Position numbers and translations under genes: made by a program
In this document: in pieces, positions 12,541 through 23,869 of the stretch
Numbering within the stretch: the first letter of the stretch is position 1
Layout: every line of letters begins with the position of its first letter
Notes under the pieces: model-generated
Databases searched by the model: none
What the model was told of the DNA's origin: nothing
What the model saw: the letters and a program-made list of their open reading frames with translations, nothing else
NCBI GenBank assembly: GCA_951799445.1
Contig: OX637292.1
Span: forward strand, 10,295,296 to 10,359,295
DNA length: 64,000 nucleotides
Direction of reading: 5' to 3'
From: Pseudisothecium myosuroides
Taxonomy: Eukaryota > Streptophyta > Bryopsida > Hypnales > Lembophyllaceae

Positions 12541-13800
12541 AGCTAGGAGAGGGCTACAATAGAACATACCCTAAACACGGCACAAAATAGGGGTCTCTTC
12601 TTACTTTTACCCCGGAGAACACAAAATCCACCCTGCTGATCCCACTTCGAATGGAGGATTTAGCGTCCTGCCACTTGCTCTGCTCCAAAAATCTCACACA
12701 TAAGCTTTACTTCGGTGTCGAAGCTTTTCTCCGACTTGCCTGTGTGTGAGATGGGGTTTGGCGAAGAAGGCGTCCTCCTTATGGTGCAAGTGGCCTACTC
12801 CAGTTTCTCTTGAGCAGACTGTATCTCGAACACCTCGGGCTGTCGTTAGCGTTGGAGGCAGCTTGTGTGCCCATTTTTCGCCCCTGACCGTTTCCACCCT
12901 AATCGGAGGAAGCCATTGCGTGATGAGTATGCCATTGCAAGGTAAGTTACGAGCGCCCGAGCTTGCTACTCCTGACACAAGAGCAGTGGCGAGAGAAATT
13001 TGGAATAGCATTCGTAGTGCAGCGCCTGGAATAATTGTGTTACGAGCTTTGTTGTTACAGCCGAGTTTTGGAGTTTTCTGCTTCTGCGTGCTATGATGTT
13101 TTTCTTCTTTCGTTTTCCGTTCCTTAGGAGTTGGATCAGATCATGTTTCCTCTGGCGTATGAAAGCTGTGAAACCCTAGGACGGAACATTCCAGCGGTTC
13201 GAAATAGCGTCGGTGCTGGTATGTCCAGAATGAAACCCTCTTCGGAGTAGCATAGTGGCGAGAGTGCGAACAAGGAACTCCATGGCGAGAGACGGTTGGA
13301 AAGGGATCCATAGTACAGCTTGTGGAATATCTCTTTAGAGGAACTTAGTTGTTAGAAGGAGAAGGGGCAATGTTTAATATTCGGTGGAGTTTGCCTTTTC
13401 TGTTCTAGCTGTGGTGCTCCTGCTTGGGTTTGGTAGGTGAGCTCTCGTTCACTTTGTATTTTGTAGGTACTGAATTTGTCATTCTCGTGTTCCAGATTTG
13501 AGAAGTCCAGTGTTCATAATGATTGACATTGTGCGATGGGATTGATTAAGCGTTTTTCTACATCTAGCAATGCTGTTCTCGGACATGGCTTATCCGCGTG
13601 AGCTTAAATTTTCGTATGAAGTACCGAAAGTAGAGCAGGGTGCTACCTTGTCCAGGCGGCTTGGTCGTCGGCTTGTCTGCTGCTTCTTGAGTTTTATCCA
13701 TGTTATAGCCAAACCTGGCCTATTGCATTGGTTAACGATATATTTACGTACCTTTTGTACTTGCTGACGTGCTTCGTGAGAAAATCACAAGTTACCAAAC
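12541..13800. other. GC-richer island with exon-like sequence, function unknown
   Basis: Base composition changes sharply from the AT-rich flanks. Open frames of about 105-116 codons occur on both strands over 12694-13096, and there is a donor-like CAAG|GTAAGTT near 12941. Two parts look like diverged copies of each other (near 12980-13060 and 13285-13370, sharing GTGGCGAGAG and a CATNGTNCAG block). No protein family is recognised. It may be a degraded gene, a captured gene fragment or a non-coding transcript. Confidence 0.35.
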
Positions 13801-14045
13801 AGTTTCGGACTTTGTTTAACCCTTAACCCTGAAGCGCTCCAACGTCCATATTCTGGACAATGAACAGAGCGCTTCAAGGCACTGTTTAGCCCAGTTAACT
13901 TCTCATTCATTTACTGTAATACTTGGATCTAGAAAAGACAACCTTCCTTAGTGACCAAATTCAAGAAATTTCAAGAAAATGATGTTTTTGTGCAAAGATG
14001 TAAGCAAAAATGTGCAAAATTTCAAAAAAGGATTGAGACATTTAG

Positions 14046-14265
14046 GGGTTGAAGGATGAATTGGTGACCGTGGAAATCATCCGTTTGAATACCTCGAGAA
14101 TCATTGCCTTATAGAAATGGAAAAGCACTGATTGGAAGTCAACCTACTGTAGAAGACCTTCCCTTTTCACAACAAACTTTGGAAGATGAATAGTTGTACT
14201 TTTGTCCACATGCAAAGATTCTTTGTCATTCAAACCAAACGTCCGTCGCGTCGTTCAAGGGTTAA
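14046..14265. mobile_element. TTAA-ended MITE, short class (copy 2, one end eroded)
   Basis: The right edge is intact (GTTCAAGGGTTAA, TTAA at 14262-14265). The left edge reads AGGGGTTGAAGGATG, where TTAA has decayed. The interior aligns with the copy at 41918-42143, for example GGTGACCGTGGAAATCATCC in reverse complement. TTAACCC-like sequence at 13817-13830 may be part of a further degraded copy. Confidence 0.65.
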
Positions 14266-14554
14266 GAGAAGTGGATTGAATATTTTATTATCGCCACCTG
14301 CATTGGGTCGTGTCTAGAAATGAAATGAAACGACAGGGAGAGATTGGTATGCATATCTTTGGTTTTAGGTGTGCGTGCTAATACACTTGGATACTACTAT
14401 CTTCTACTATACTTAGGAAATTGAGATTTTCTTTTGGATTTGATGCTTCTCAATGATCACTCGTCTCAGAGATGAATATGTTGATGAAGTTCCAACTAGG
14501 CTATCGAATAAAAAACAACCCCATTATCCTTTGCAACTACAATTCCAAGAGCGA

Positions 14555-14873
14555 CATCTCAAACTTAGTGGCTTCATACCTGTGTACCATAATCGTCCAT
14601 ATTACGTATATTTGAACGCATTAAATCAGTGCAAAAACAATGAATATCAATAATGTATGATTCTTGTACTATTAGTAGTACAATTTAGGTGCATTTTGGA
14701 TACCACATTTGTATAATTAAAGTACATAAATCATACGCTTTTAAAAAAAATTTAACGACACTGATTGAGTGTGTCTAAATACACATAATATGTATGATTA
14801 TGGTACGCATGTATGAAGCCACTGAATCAATACGATATCTATTAAAAAATCGTCCTTCCTTAAGTTTGAGATG
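14555..14873. mobile_element. inverted-repeat element, unclassified
   Basis: The left arm CATCTCAAACTTA...GTGGCTTCATAC (14555-14610) pairs with the right arm ending at 14873. The right arm carries about 45 extra bases between the two blocks. No coding sequence lies inside. Arm identity is high over CATACNTGNGTACCATAATC. Target duplications were not identified. Confidence 0.6.
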
Positions 14874-16185
14874 GACTTGTCCTTAGCGAACGCAAGCCCC
14901 AAATTAGCATCAGTCACAAAAGTCTCATGCAGCTAAAAAAATAGTTGTTCTTTGTAGTCGCAAAACGGATTCATTTTTTCTAGTGACTTGTAGAACAATT
15001 TGAAGCTTCTTCTAGTCTTGACTTTGTTAATTCACCAAATATGTAAAAAAATCCAATTTTCCTTAATTATTTGTCACAAAATGATCTTCATAAAATGACA
15101 ACCTTGCAAGCAACAATTAGGGCAACAATTAAGTGCCTATCGGTGTTCCTTTAAAATGCCTAAAAAATTATACCTTTCAATACCCAAAAACTGCATTCTA
15201 AAAAGGGCTTTGAAACTCAAAGCTTCAAGAGGATAAAGTATACCAAATTCTACTTAAAGCTCAATAGAACTTGAAATAATGCATTTTCAACCTTAATCCC
15301 AAATATTTTGTCCAACCAAAAGATCATTTTGGAACCAAGAGGATATATATTTTTGTTTGAAAATTTATGATTTTCATTTGTCTACAAGTGAAATATAACC
15401 TGTAATTGTGTAGAAATGGAATAATATCCTAGTAGAAAATCACTTTCTATTATAATAAGTTCAAACGATGGGAGATAGTAAAAAAGGACTAATCTAAGTA
15501 AATAGGTTCAATTCCAAACTAAATAAGACACATATAATCCATGATTCAATCAAATTTTAATTTTTTGTAATTCAAACTAAATAACAAATACAAATACAAC
15601 AATTTCTAAGCACTTTTCAACTTGGCTACACAACATCCAAATCACATAATGCACACACATAGGAACAACTTTATAATTGACGCTTCAACACAATTAGACT
15701 AATATCACATTTCAATTTGGTACAAAAGTTCCATCATTGTGATTTCAAATGAAAATTACACAACCTTACCGGGCACACATGCTCTCTTATAGTAATGGGT
15801 CAAAACGACTCCAAATAGGTCCCATTAATAGTTCACTGAACGGTTGACAAACACCAACTTGGCTTTTCAGATCTTGACTAGCAACTACCCGACCAACCAA
15901 TTTGGTTTCACATTCACTAATTCGGATTAACCATTTCCTTTCACACTAGATTAACACCAATTTGGATTATTAATAGACCAAACTAGAGGAAAAATATCCA
16001 AGGTGAAAAAATTAAAACAAAAAAAAATCCCATTTGGAGCCTTTTTACAAATTTTAATTTTTACTCTATCTATTTGCATTAGTTTAAGTGAATAATTTTA
16101 AATCTTTCAACCTTGTGTGTCGTACACTTGGATGTATAAAAACTTGCATGTAAAACTCACAAATTATGCAATTGTTTGTGACCTC
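14874..16185. other. AT-rich intergenic DNA, nothing recognised
   Basis: Non-coding by inspection: no conserved domain, splice-consistent exon or clear terminal repeat. Confidence 0.45.
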
Positions 16186-16484
16186 CTAAGGTAGGAGGCT
16201 TGAACTCCGACCGGGCGAACATGACTCAGAGGTACATTTTGCTTTCTTCAATGTACCAACTATGCAAATTTCAGGAGATGGTTGCTTTTGATGACCACAA
16301 ATGACCACTTTTTTCCAACTTCAAAAATTTGTAACTAATTCCACAAAGGTCCAAAAAATATGAATTGACATGGGTTAGATGTCAATTCCACTTGTCTTTC
16401 AAGGAAAATTTACTGAAAAATATTTCAAGATGTTTTACCTCCCCAAAATTTAGTTTCAGCACTTAGATGGACCTCCTACCTTAT
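16186..16484. mobile_element. CTAAGGTAGGAGG-family MITE (copy A)
   Basis: Ends read CCTAAGGTAGGAGGCT and GACCTCCTACCTTA in inverted orientation. The interior aligns with 50620-50930 and with 63225-63504: all carry a block near TTTTTGGANCTTTGTGGAAT with TGTACATT-type sequence beside it, and this copy is in inverted orientation. Non-coding. Confidence 0.7.
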
Positions 16485-16683
16485 GGCTTTCAACATTTCC
16501 AGCAGAGTACATTTGACAGGGAAAAGGGCTTGGAATCTACGGCAGTTCACCCAAGTATGAGACCAGGCATTGGGCAAAAGCCTTTCACAAGGTTTAATTT
16601 AGCCAATTTTTTTATTTCAACTCAACCAAGTTTTTTATTGTGAATGTTTTCGGGAATCTTACCTCATATTGGTACCTACTCCT

Positions 16684-18040
16684 TTAATTCCTAAAGGACC
16701 AATTAACGTTTCTTTGAGGCAATATAGCAAATTTGGGCAGTTTACTAAGAATATTATTATTTTTTTTTTACTTTGAAATTTCACATCTGGTTGAGGAGTA
16801 GCTTTAACCCCTGATGACCCAAGAAGGGTGTAATTTCGAAATGGGTCAAAAGTGCCAAGAACTTGAGCAATTTTTTTGCTCAATTTTTCTTCAGATTGGA
16901 TAGAATGTAACTATAGGATCTTAAAATTTGCATTGAAAGTGAGAATCTCAAAAATTTTAGATTATTTGACCTCACAATTTAGGAGATATTTTAGTTTGAA
17001 GTTTTATTTGGATCAAAGGAAATATATGGCAATGAACGTTGAAGGAGTATATTTTTGTAAGAATATTTTGAAAGGATGTTTTTTTGTGGTCAATGAAAGA
17101 TAAGAGAGTTGAAAATGTACATGTAAAATTTCACAACATTTGAAGCACTTTTCAAGTCATGATAGAGCTTAGAATGCAAGGTGGTCATTGAAATGAGAGC
17201 AATGTTTGTAAGAGAAAAAAAAAAGAAAAGAATGGTACACTTGTCTTCTCCTTGAATTCCTTGGATCTACCCTTTTTGAGGTCGATTTCCTGGTTGATTT
17301 GACTTTTTTGAGGTGGCAAGAGTCACATAGGTTGGCTGATTTTCTACTCCATGCCCAAACCAAACTCCAAAAATTTAGTTGGAAACTACACTACACCACT
17401 TAAGGTTGAAGAATTCCACAAAGTGGAGTTTAACTTGAAGTTTGATTAAACTACCGCCATTAAATTTATAATGCAGTCTATTTTTTTAGAAACAACTTCT
17501 ATTTTTAAAACAACTCAAAATTTGAGAACAAGTAACTCAAGCAACATAAACAACCACCAAGAAATGGCGCTAGGGTCATTAGGGATTAAGGTGCAACAAT
17601 TTTCACAACTTCTAACTGTATAGTTAAAAAGTTATTGTATGATATGTTGTTTTTGCTGCTCCACATGCAACTTAAAATTTTTTTTTCCAAGGAATAAAAA
17701 TTTGAACCTGGTTTCTAAGATTTATATATATGCGGAAAACTTTGAATCATTTCATTTTGGGAGACAAGATGAATGTTATGAGGAGTTTTAGTTTGTGGAG
17801 AGTTATATATGGAATCTCTAGTCTAAAACAAACTTTGAAGTCCTTTATTTAATTCAATTTTCAATATTTTTGAAAAAAAATAAAATCTTTGGATGTAGAT
17901 TGTTTATTATAACATCATAGCCATTAGAATTGAAATTTTTTCAATTCCATAACTAAATTCTTAGCAATTTAGTATTTTAAATCATATTGTACTTCTTTCT
18001 ACTTACTACAAACTATTTTTTCAAGCATAAATATGAATTT
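16684..18040. mobile_element. TTAA-type element, long class, interrupted
   Basis: The left end, TTAATTCCTAAAGGACC, resembles the start of the elements at 44185 and 61724. Sequence at about 17640-18035 aligns well with 62045-62280 of the 61724 element (shared CCATAANTAAATTCTTANCA and TTAGTATTTTNNATCAT). The two parts are separated by the inserted TTAA element at 16804-17589. The right end is lost or eroded. Confidence 0.6.
16804..17589. mobile_element. TTAA-ended element, 786 bp, nested (copy 4)
   Basis: TTAA at 16804-16807 and 17586-17589. Ends TTAACCCCTGATGACCCAAG and its inverted partner TTAATCCCTAATGACCCTAG differ at few positions. It sits inside the long-class copy at 16684-18040. The interior has only short chance open frames, so it is non-autonomous. 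Confidence 0.75.
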
Positions 18041-18265
18041 TTTTATATGTGTTCCCAACTTATATCCCTGGGTACGCAATTCTTGTATTATACGCAAGGA
18101 TCATCGGCATTAAAACAGCTTAGAGGACGGCTTTTGTAAAAATTATATGAATTTAAGACGACCAAAAGGTTGGCGGAAGGTCAAATTAAATAAAATGGAT
18201 GTAGAAAATGTTGGGTTGCATATTTATTAAAAAAACTTCACAATATATATGAAGAATTGAAACAT

Positions 18266-21150
18266 CTATTTTGTTAACCTTGTAGAGCGTCTAATGGGTG
18301 TGCTAGAAGTAGATGCTGGAATAGTATTTACAAATACTAGAGGGCCTTTACGAGGTCTCACTCTTTTGGAAGGAGCTGTGGCAATTATAGAGGCAACACA
18401 TTCCTTTTCCCTATTTCTAACTCCACTACATGAGTCTCTACGTACGCTTCATTTCGCAATCCACATGTTTGTCCAAGGCATCACTATCCTTTGTAGCCAA
18501 TGTATAGACATCCTTATCTGCATCAATGGCTATTATAACAATGCATACAAAACTCTCCAAGCCGATGAAGTTGCATTCAGTTCCTTCATAACCTCCATAT
18601 GTGTGTTGCAACCTTGAAATATGCTTGTAGTACTTGGGTAATATACTGATTTTCTCATCAAAAAGTGAAACACTTCGCACATAATCCACTTGAGCTCCTT
18701 TTTCTCCAACAGCCTTGACTATTTTCTGCACCCTTCCAATGTGCCAAACCAACTTTCCTTTACCCTCATCAAATAAGAGCCCCACATCGTCAAACAATCC
18801 CACATGCACTTGATCATCATCATGTACATAAGCATCTGAATCTGTACTTTTATATCTTACACGCCTTAATCTATCTAAAGGCAACTTCTCATGGGAATGT
18901 ATGTTCAATTCAGAAATTAATCTCATTTTGTACACTTGACCTTTACCTGGTACATCAATTGTAAATGAGTCTTTTGATATATTCTTTGAGCCTACATTCA
19001 AAATTCTACTGTTTACGTCATCACTTTGCTCAACATGTAACAATGTTGACTGTAAAACTATTGTGGTTTCTCTAAGAGGTCCATCATCAATAACACAATT
19101 GCTAGTTTTTTTCATACAAATTTCATGTGTATTATGAGATAATGATTCATGACTAAAAGAAGGAGGGCAAGGATCAATCCATTTCCCTGATGTTTGGAGT
19201 ATTTCCTTCATGGCAGCCCTCTCAGCCCTATTCTGCACCATGACAATGCCCTCACGCCAAGCCTTCTTAAGATTCTCATCAGTCACTGAGGCATAATCAC
19301 ACAAATTAGAACCTTCTACTTGGGCATTTGATATCCACCATATATTTTTCCTCCGTCGGGATTGAGCAAATGATATTTCATCATTAAAATATTTAATTTG
19401 CTCAGTTCTGCCAATGTGAGAACATCTTTCAACAGCTTCTCCAACAGAAAATATATGCTTGTTCTTCACTTGTTGCCCAAGGAGGGAAAAAAAATCCTCA
19501 CAACAATCTGAACCAATATTACTTAATGGACATGACAAATGGGGGTGTTTATTTCTCATCATTCTAACATAATTAACAGCAGCATGACAAGATATGAGGC
19601 AATCAATGCGAGTCTCTCTACTCATCCAATTGCCTCCAATGGTATGACCATGCTTTTGATGGAAGATGTATTCTGTCCCATAATAAAGCATATGAATGAC
19701 AAATGATGCAAGCATTACCCTCTCATACATTGTTCCACGTCCATAGAAAATCTCTAAGAATGCCCATATCACTTCTAAATGAATGATTGTGCCCAACACA
19801 CATTCCTTCCTAAAGACTCCTTTTACAAATATTCCAATATGTAATTTCTCCAAACATGCTCTAACCCAAGGAAATGAAATACATTGTACAGCTGGATAGT
19901 TTTGTTTATCCTTTACATTTATATCTTCATCCAACAAACCATGCTCATCTCTAGTAAACAACTCAATGACCAATTGCAAATGTTTTTTGGGAGCCAAAAA
20001 ATGACCCCAAAATATTGTCCTTCAAGGACTCAACAAAGGATTCTGAAGTTTCTTACCAACATGTATTGGATCTTGTACCATGATTAATGGTTGTCCATCA
20101 ACAATCTCTAACTTCATCAAAAAGCCATCTTCATTCAGCCCAAATGTACCATTGTAAATGCTCTCCAACATCAGTTTTTTCCTCCTTGCATCACCATCAC
20201 TTGCATGCCCTCTAAGATGACCAACAGCTACCTCTAGATGCTTCTTGTGCAAAGCTGCAACACATGTCCATTGCAACTTCACCTGGCAGCATCAAACTTA
20301 TTGCATGTGGTTAATATTCCATAGATCAATCTAGGTATTCCTTTCACCAAGGGATTTGCCACTAATACACGACACATATTACCAACCTCCATACTTGAAA
20401 AAGCATTTGTAATTGACTCAAAGGTAGCAGCTGATGGTTTGGAATCAAATGAACATTTATGAGGAGTTTCAAGAGAAGACTTAGTCCCACAAAATCCATC
20501 AATAAAGTCATTGCGCCTATTTAGAGTTGCAAGTGCAACACATGTGGTCTCATCTTCAGAGCACTCAAAAGAAATAGAACCTGAAATTCCAAGTTTGGCT
20601 TTACACTTTGTTAGTATTGATGACAAGTGAATAAATGTTTCTTCATTCAAACCAATTGTATACAAGAATCCTTCACTTTTATACATCTTTTGGCTAGTAT
20701 TCACAACTGGCCCTAACAAATTGGAAGAAAGGAAATTATATGTAGAAGCCCCACCAAAATTGTGGACTACTTCAAATAATTTTACAGTACTTGGAATCTT
20801 GGATGGTACCTCTTTCCATGACCATCCCGACCATGTTTATGAACACATAGTAAATTGAAGGCTGTATCAAACAAAAGATTATATAAAGTGGACCTCCACA
20901 ATCTACAGCCTTCCTAAAAAGCTCTGCTATTTCAGGAAGTGAGCCTTCAATCAAAGTAGTCTTCAATTTATGCTGAAGATACTCATTGGCTGTTGTTGCT
21001 CTAGTCAAAGCTAAATTCAACATAAAAACTTGGCCACTATATGCATCAGCTCTCCTCTCCCACTCTCTAGCTGAGGTAATCAATTCCTCATGTTGAAGAT
21101 AATCAAAATGTGTACCCCGTTGCATAGAACGTTCTCCTCTAGGAACTACA
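18266..21150 (-). pseudogene. transposase-like gene, C-terminal part (split by Pack-CACTA)
   Basis: Large minus-strand gene, read from high to low coordinates. It contains a helical stretch (LITSAREWERRADAYSG), a conserved-looking block ending QDPIHVGKKLQNPLL, and a later GSDCCEDFFSLLGQ. An acidic residue beside a histidine, then E-D-F-F, recalls the layout of P-element/THAP9-type RNase H-fold transposases, but I cannot assign the family. The basic C-terminus runs to a stop at 18266-18268 after a one-base frame change near 18435. There is an in-frame TGA at 20022-20024 in otherwise continuous sequence, and further frame changes near 20780-20870. The longest open exon covers 18438-19997. Its N-terminal part continues at 26930-28133 beyond the inserted element. 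Confidence 0.65.
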
Positions 21151-21730
21151 CACTACAAGAGGAAGGCTGTTTTTCAGTATGGGCGATTAGCACAAAATTG
21201 TTGAAAGACCTTCCAAATTCCTGGTAGGTCGCGAGGAACAGGAAAACTAAGTGAAATAAAGCACACAATTACTGATCGGTCATGGCATGTGTGGAAATCT
21301 AGTCCCACAGGCATGGCGTGCCGACCCTGTTCCGTTTGCGTGTCGTCGTTCTATTCCTTCTTCAACCAATTTGTTGGGTCCGCCATGCTTTACATCCTAT
21401 TTGAGTGGCGGAAGTTGTTTTGGAGGTACTTCTTTTAGTGGGAAGTGCCGTGACAGTGGAGATTTTTTCAGCTAGAGAGCTCGTGCTGAGGGATACAACG
21501 GAGTTCGGTTCCGTTTGAGGGTCGATCGGCAATGGAGGGTGGTCGTTTCAAAGCTCCGTCGAAGCTAACCTAAATTGGCCTTGGAACTCCCTCTTTGAAG
21601 GGGGAGGTGTCCGCACCATGATGCCGTCGTTGGGATGTAAGTACATGCTAGTTAGGAGGCTGAACAAACAACCTAGAGAGTGACCGAACAAAAGAGGGTA
21701 ATGCCGCGCAGAGTTTTTTGCATGTGTGCA

Positions 21731-22685
21731 GTAGTGTCTTTAAGAAAAGACTTCGGTACAACGACCAGTGGAGCTCGGAGAGTCTGCAGCCGAAGGTGCA
21801 GTACGAGAGTCTTGAGGAAGCTCAAGCAGACTTAGAAGTTGTCGGCCATTTTGCCCATCTTAATATCCCGCTAATTGGCCAGGTTTGTGCTCTGAGTAGA
21901 GCTTACTGGTTATATTTGGTATGCGTCTCTACAATCTTGCAATTGTGGCAGAAATATCTTAATCTAACCTAAATTCATGGTTTAATTGTGTTGCAATGAT
22001 TTTTCTCTTTCTTGTACACAAACTTTTACTAAAGCATAACACATGATGATAGAGAAAAAATGGTTGTTGATAACAGGTTTTAAGTTGGCAGTACTTATGC
22101 TTAATCTAATAGGTTCTTGGCCATGTGCAGTACAGAGCTACGTAATTTTGCTCTCGGCTCAAGGAACCGACCTTCTCTCCTGGTCAGAACCGTTGAAGTG
22201 TGTTCTTTTTTCCCTTAACGAAATACCATTCAAATGTATTGTATTCTCATCCATAACTATTGATCTGAAAATGGTGAGTGAAAATGGTGAGTTAAATGCA
22301 CACACTTCAGTCAAATAATTTTGGCGCATGTGATCTTATCAATAGGCAAGACTCTCTGGAGGTGCACTGATTTCTGATGTATTTCCTGACGAGTGGTCCA
22401 CGGCTTTGAAGGTGTCAACGCAGGCCGTATCAGACATCGTCAAGGGGTCATTGTTAAAAGGTTAGTGGTGGAACATAAACTTCATAAACATGATTCAATT
22501 CTCCTTATAATTTTATAAATCTTTCTCTCCTAATTTTGTTACCCTGTCACGTTACTTGATGACAAAGAGAAAATGGTGGTTAGTAACAAAGTTGGTCAAG
22601 GCGCAACTGGCGCTTCTGGTGTTTTGGATGGACCCCCATTGCTGGACATTCTCACGAATCCCACCATGATGGTTGCACTAGCTCA
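21731..22685 (+). pseudogene. captured exon-like pieces, source gene not identified
   Basis: Four stretches have acceptor and donor signals: about 21731-21881 (LRYNDQWSSESLQPKVQYES...), 22131-22198, 22347-22461 (ARLSGGALISDVFPDEWS...) and 22570-22685 (ending DILTNPTMMVALAQ). They lie directly upstream of the ClpR-like exons and may be the 5' part of that gene or another captured locus. I recognise no domain in them. At least one exon has a stop in one plausible frame, so a working product is doubtful. Confidence 0.45.
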
Positions 22686-22773
22686 GGTTGGTAGGGTTTT
22701 GAAATTCTTTGGTTTTATGAAAGTGTGTTGAACAAATAGTTGTGTTTCTAATTACTTTGGTGGGGTTGAACAG

Positions 22774-23158
22774 TTTGAGAGGTCGTCTGGATATAACGAA
22801 CACCGGCCACAAAGACCACCGCTGGATCTTCCCTCCTTGCTGTTGAATAGCCAAATTGTGTACATTGGAATGCCGGTACGTTCTTTTGATACCCTATTTG
22901 GATGTGGTTTTTGGATGGGAAGCGTGACTTTGAGATTTAGAGTTTTACTATTGCAGCAATTTCTCCATCAGTGGTTGACTGGGAGGATTTAAAGGAGGAA
23001 ATTGATGAGGGAGGTCAAGATTTGGGGAAATGAGTGGTACTTTTGAATTTTGTGATATTTCCATAGCCTGATGTGGGGTTGTGTTTGGAACAGCTTGTGC
23101 CAGCAGTCACCGAGCTAGTGATTGCAGAGTTGCTTTACTTGCAGTATGTGGACCCTCG
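22774..23158 (+). pseudogene. captured ClpR-like (plastid Clp protease subunit) fragment
   Basis: Exon 22774-22875 encodes an FERSS...PPLDLPSLLLNSQIVYIGMP segment, and the exon from 23094 encodes LVPAVTELVIAELLYLQY. This is the N-terminal handle and first strand-helix of the ClpP/ClpR fold; the LVPxVTELxxAExLYLQY string is typical of plastid ClpR proteins. The reading stops being ClpR-like after VDP, so the Ser-His-Asp region and the rest of the roughly 200-residue fold are absent. It lies inside the Pack-CACTA element. Confidence 0.72.
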
Positions 23159-23869
23159 GATGGTTTTTATTTAATGTTTATAAAGATTTTGTCCAATAAT
23201 TGTCTTGACCTCTCAGCCTTTGACTGATTATCTAGTGCATAATTGCACCCGCTGTGATAACTTGAGTATTGAACGACTCTCTTGGAATGGGAACAACATC
23301 CTTATCATGATTGGAAAGAGCACAACTTCAACTCATTTCATTATGTAGCACGCTGATCCCTTGACCTCTGAAATTCAAACTAGTTAGTTCATGACTCAAA
23401 CAGTTTCTTAACTGAAGGTATCAAAAATTTTTTGTTCTTTGCAATGCCGCAGCGTTTTGCCCTTCGTAGTACTTAATTGGTGCTCTGGTTGCAGGCAAGG
23501 CCAGAGAAGCTTATACTGGTTAAGTTTGTGGCACGACATAATGCTTTAACACAACAAACGTCCATGTGTTGATAGAAAATTTGGTAACATGAATGTTGAT
23601 AAATCAATAATAAGAGTTTGGATAGTTTGTGCAAAATTAATCTTCTCACTGTCCCCAATACTTGATTAAGCTCCATTTTGAGAATTTTCGCACCCTGGCT
23701 AGTCTAGTTCAATGCGCTTCGATAGTTTGGTACCAAAAATGTTGATAATCTGCTTACAGGAGTGCTGATAATCGATCTGCTTGCTCAAGACAGTGCTGAT
23801 GAATTGATACCTTGGAGTGTTGATGTCTTGCGTATTGATAATTGTTACCTTGTCTGCCTCCCCTTGCAG

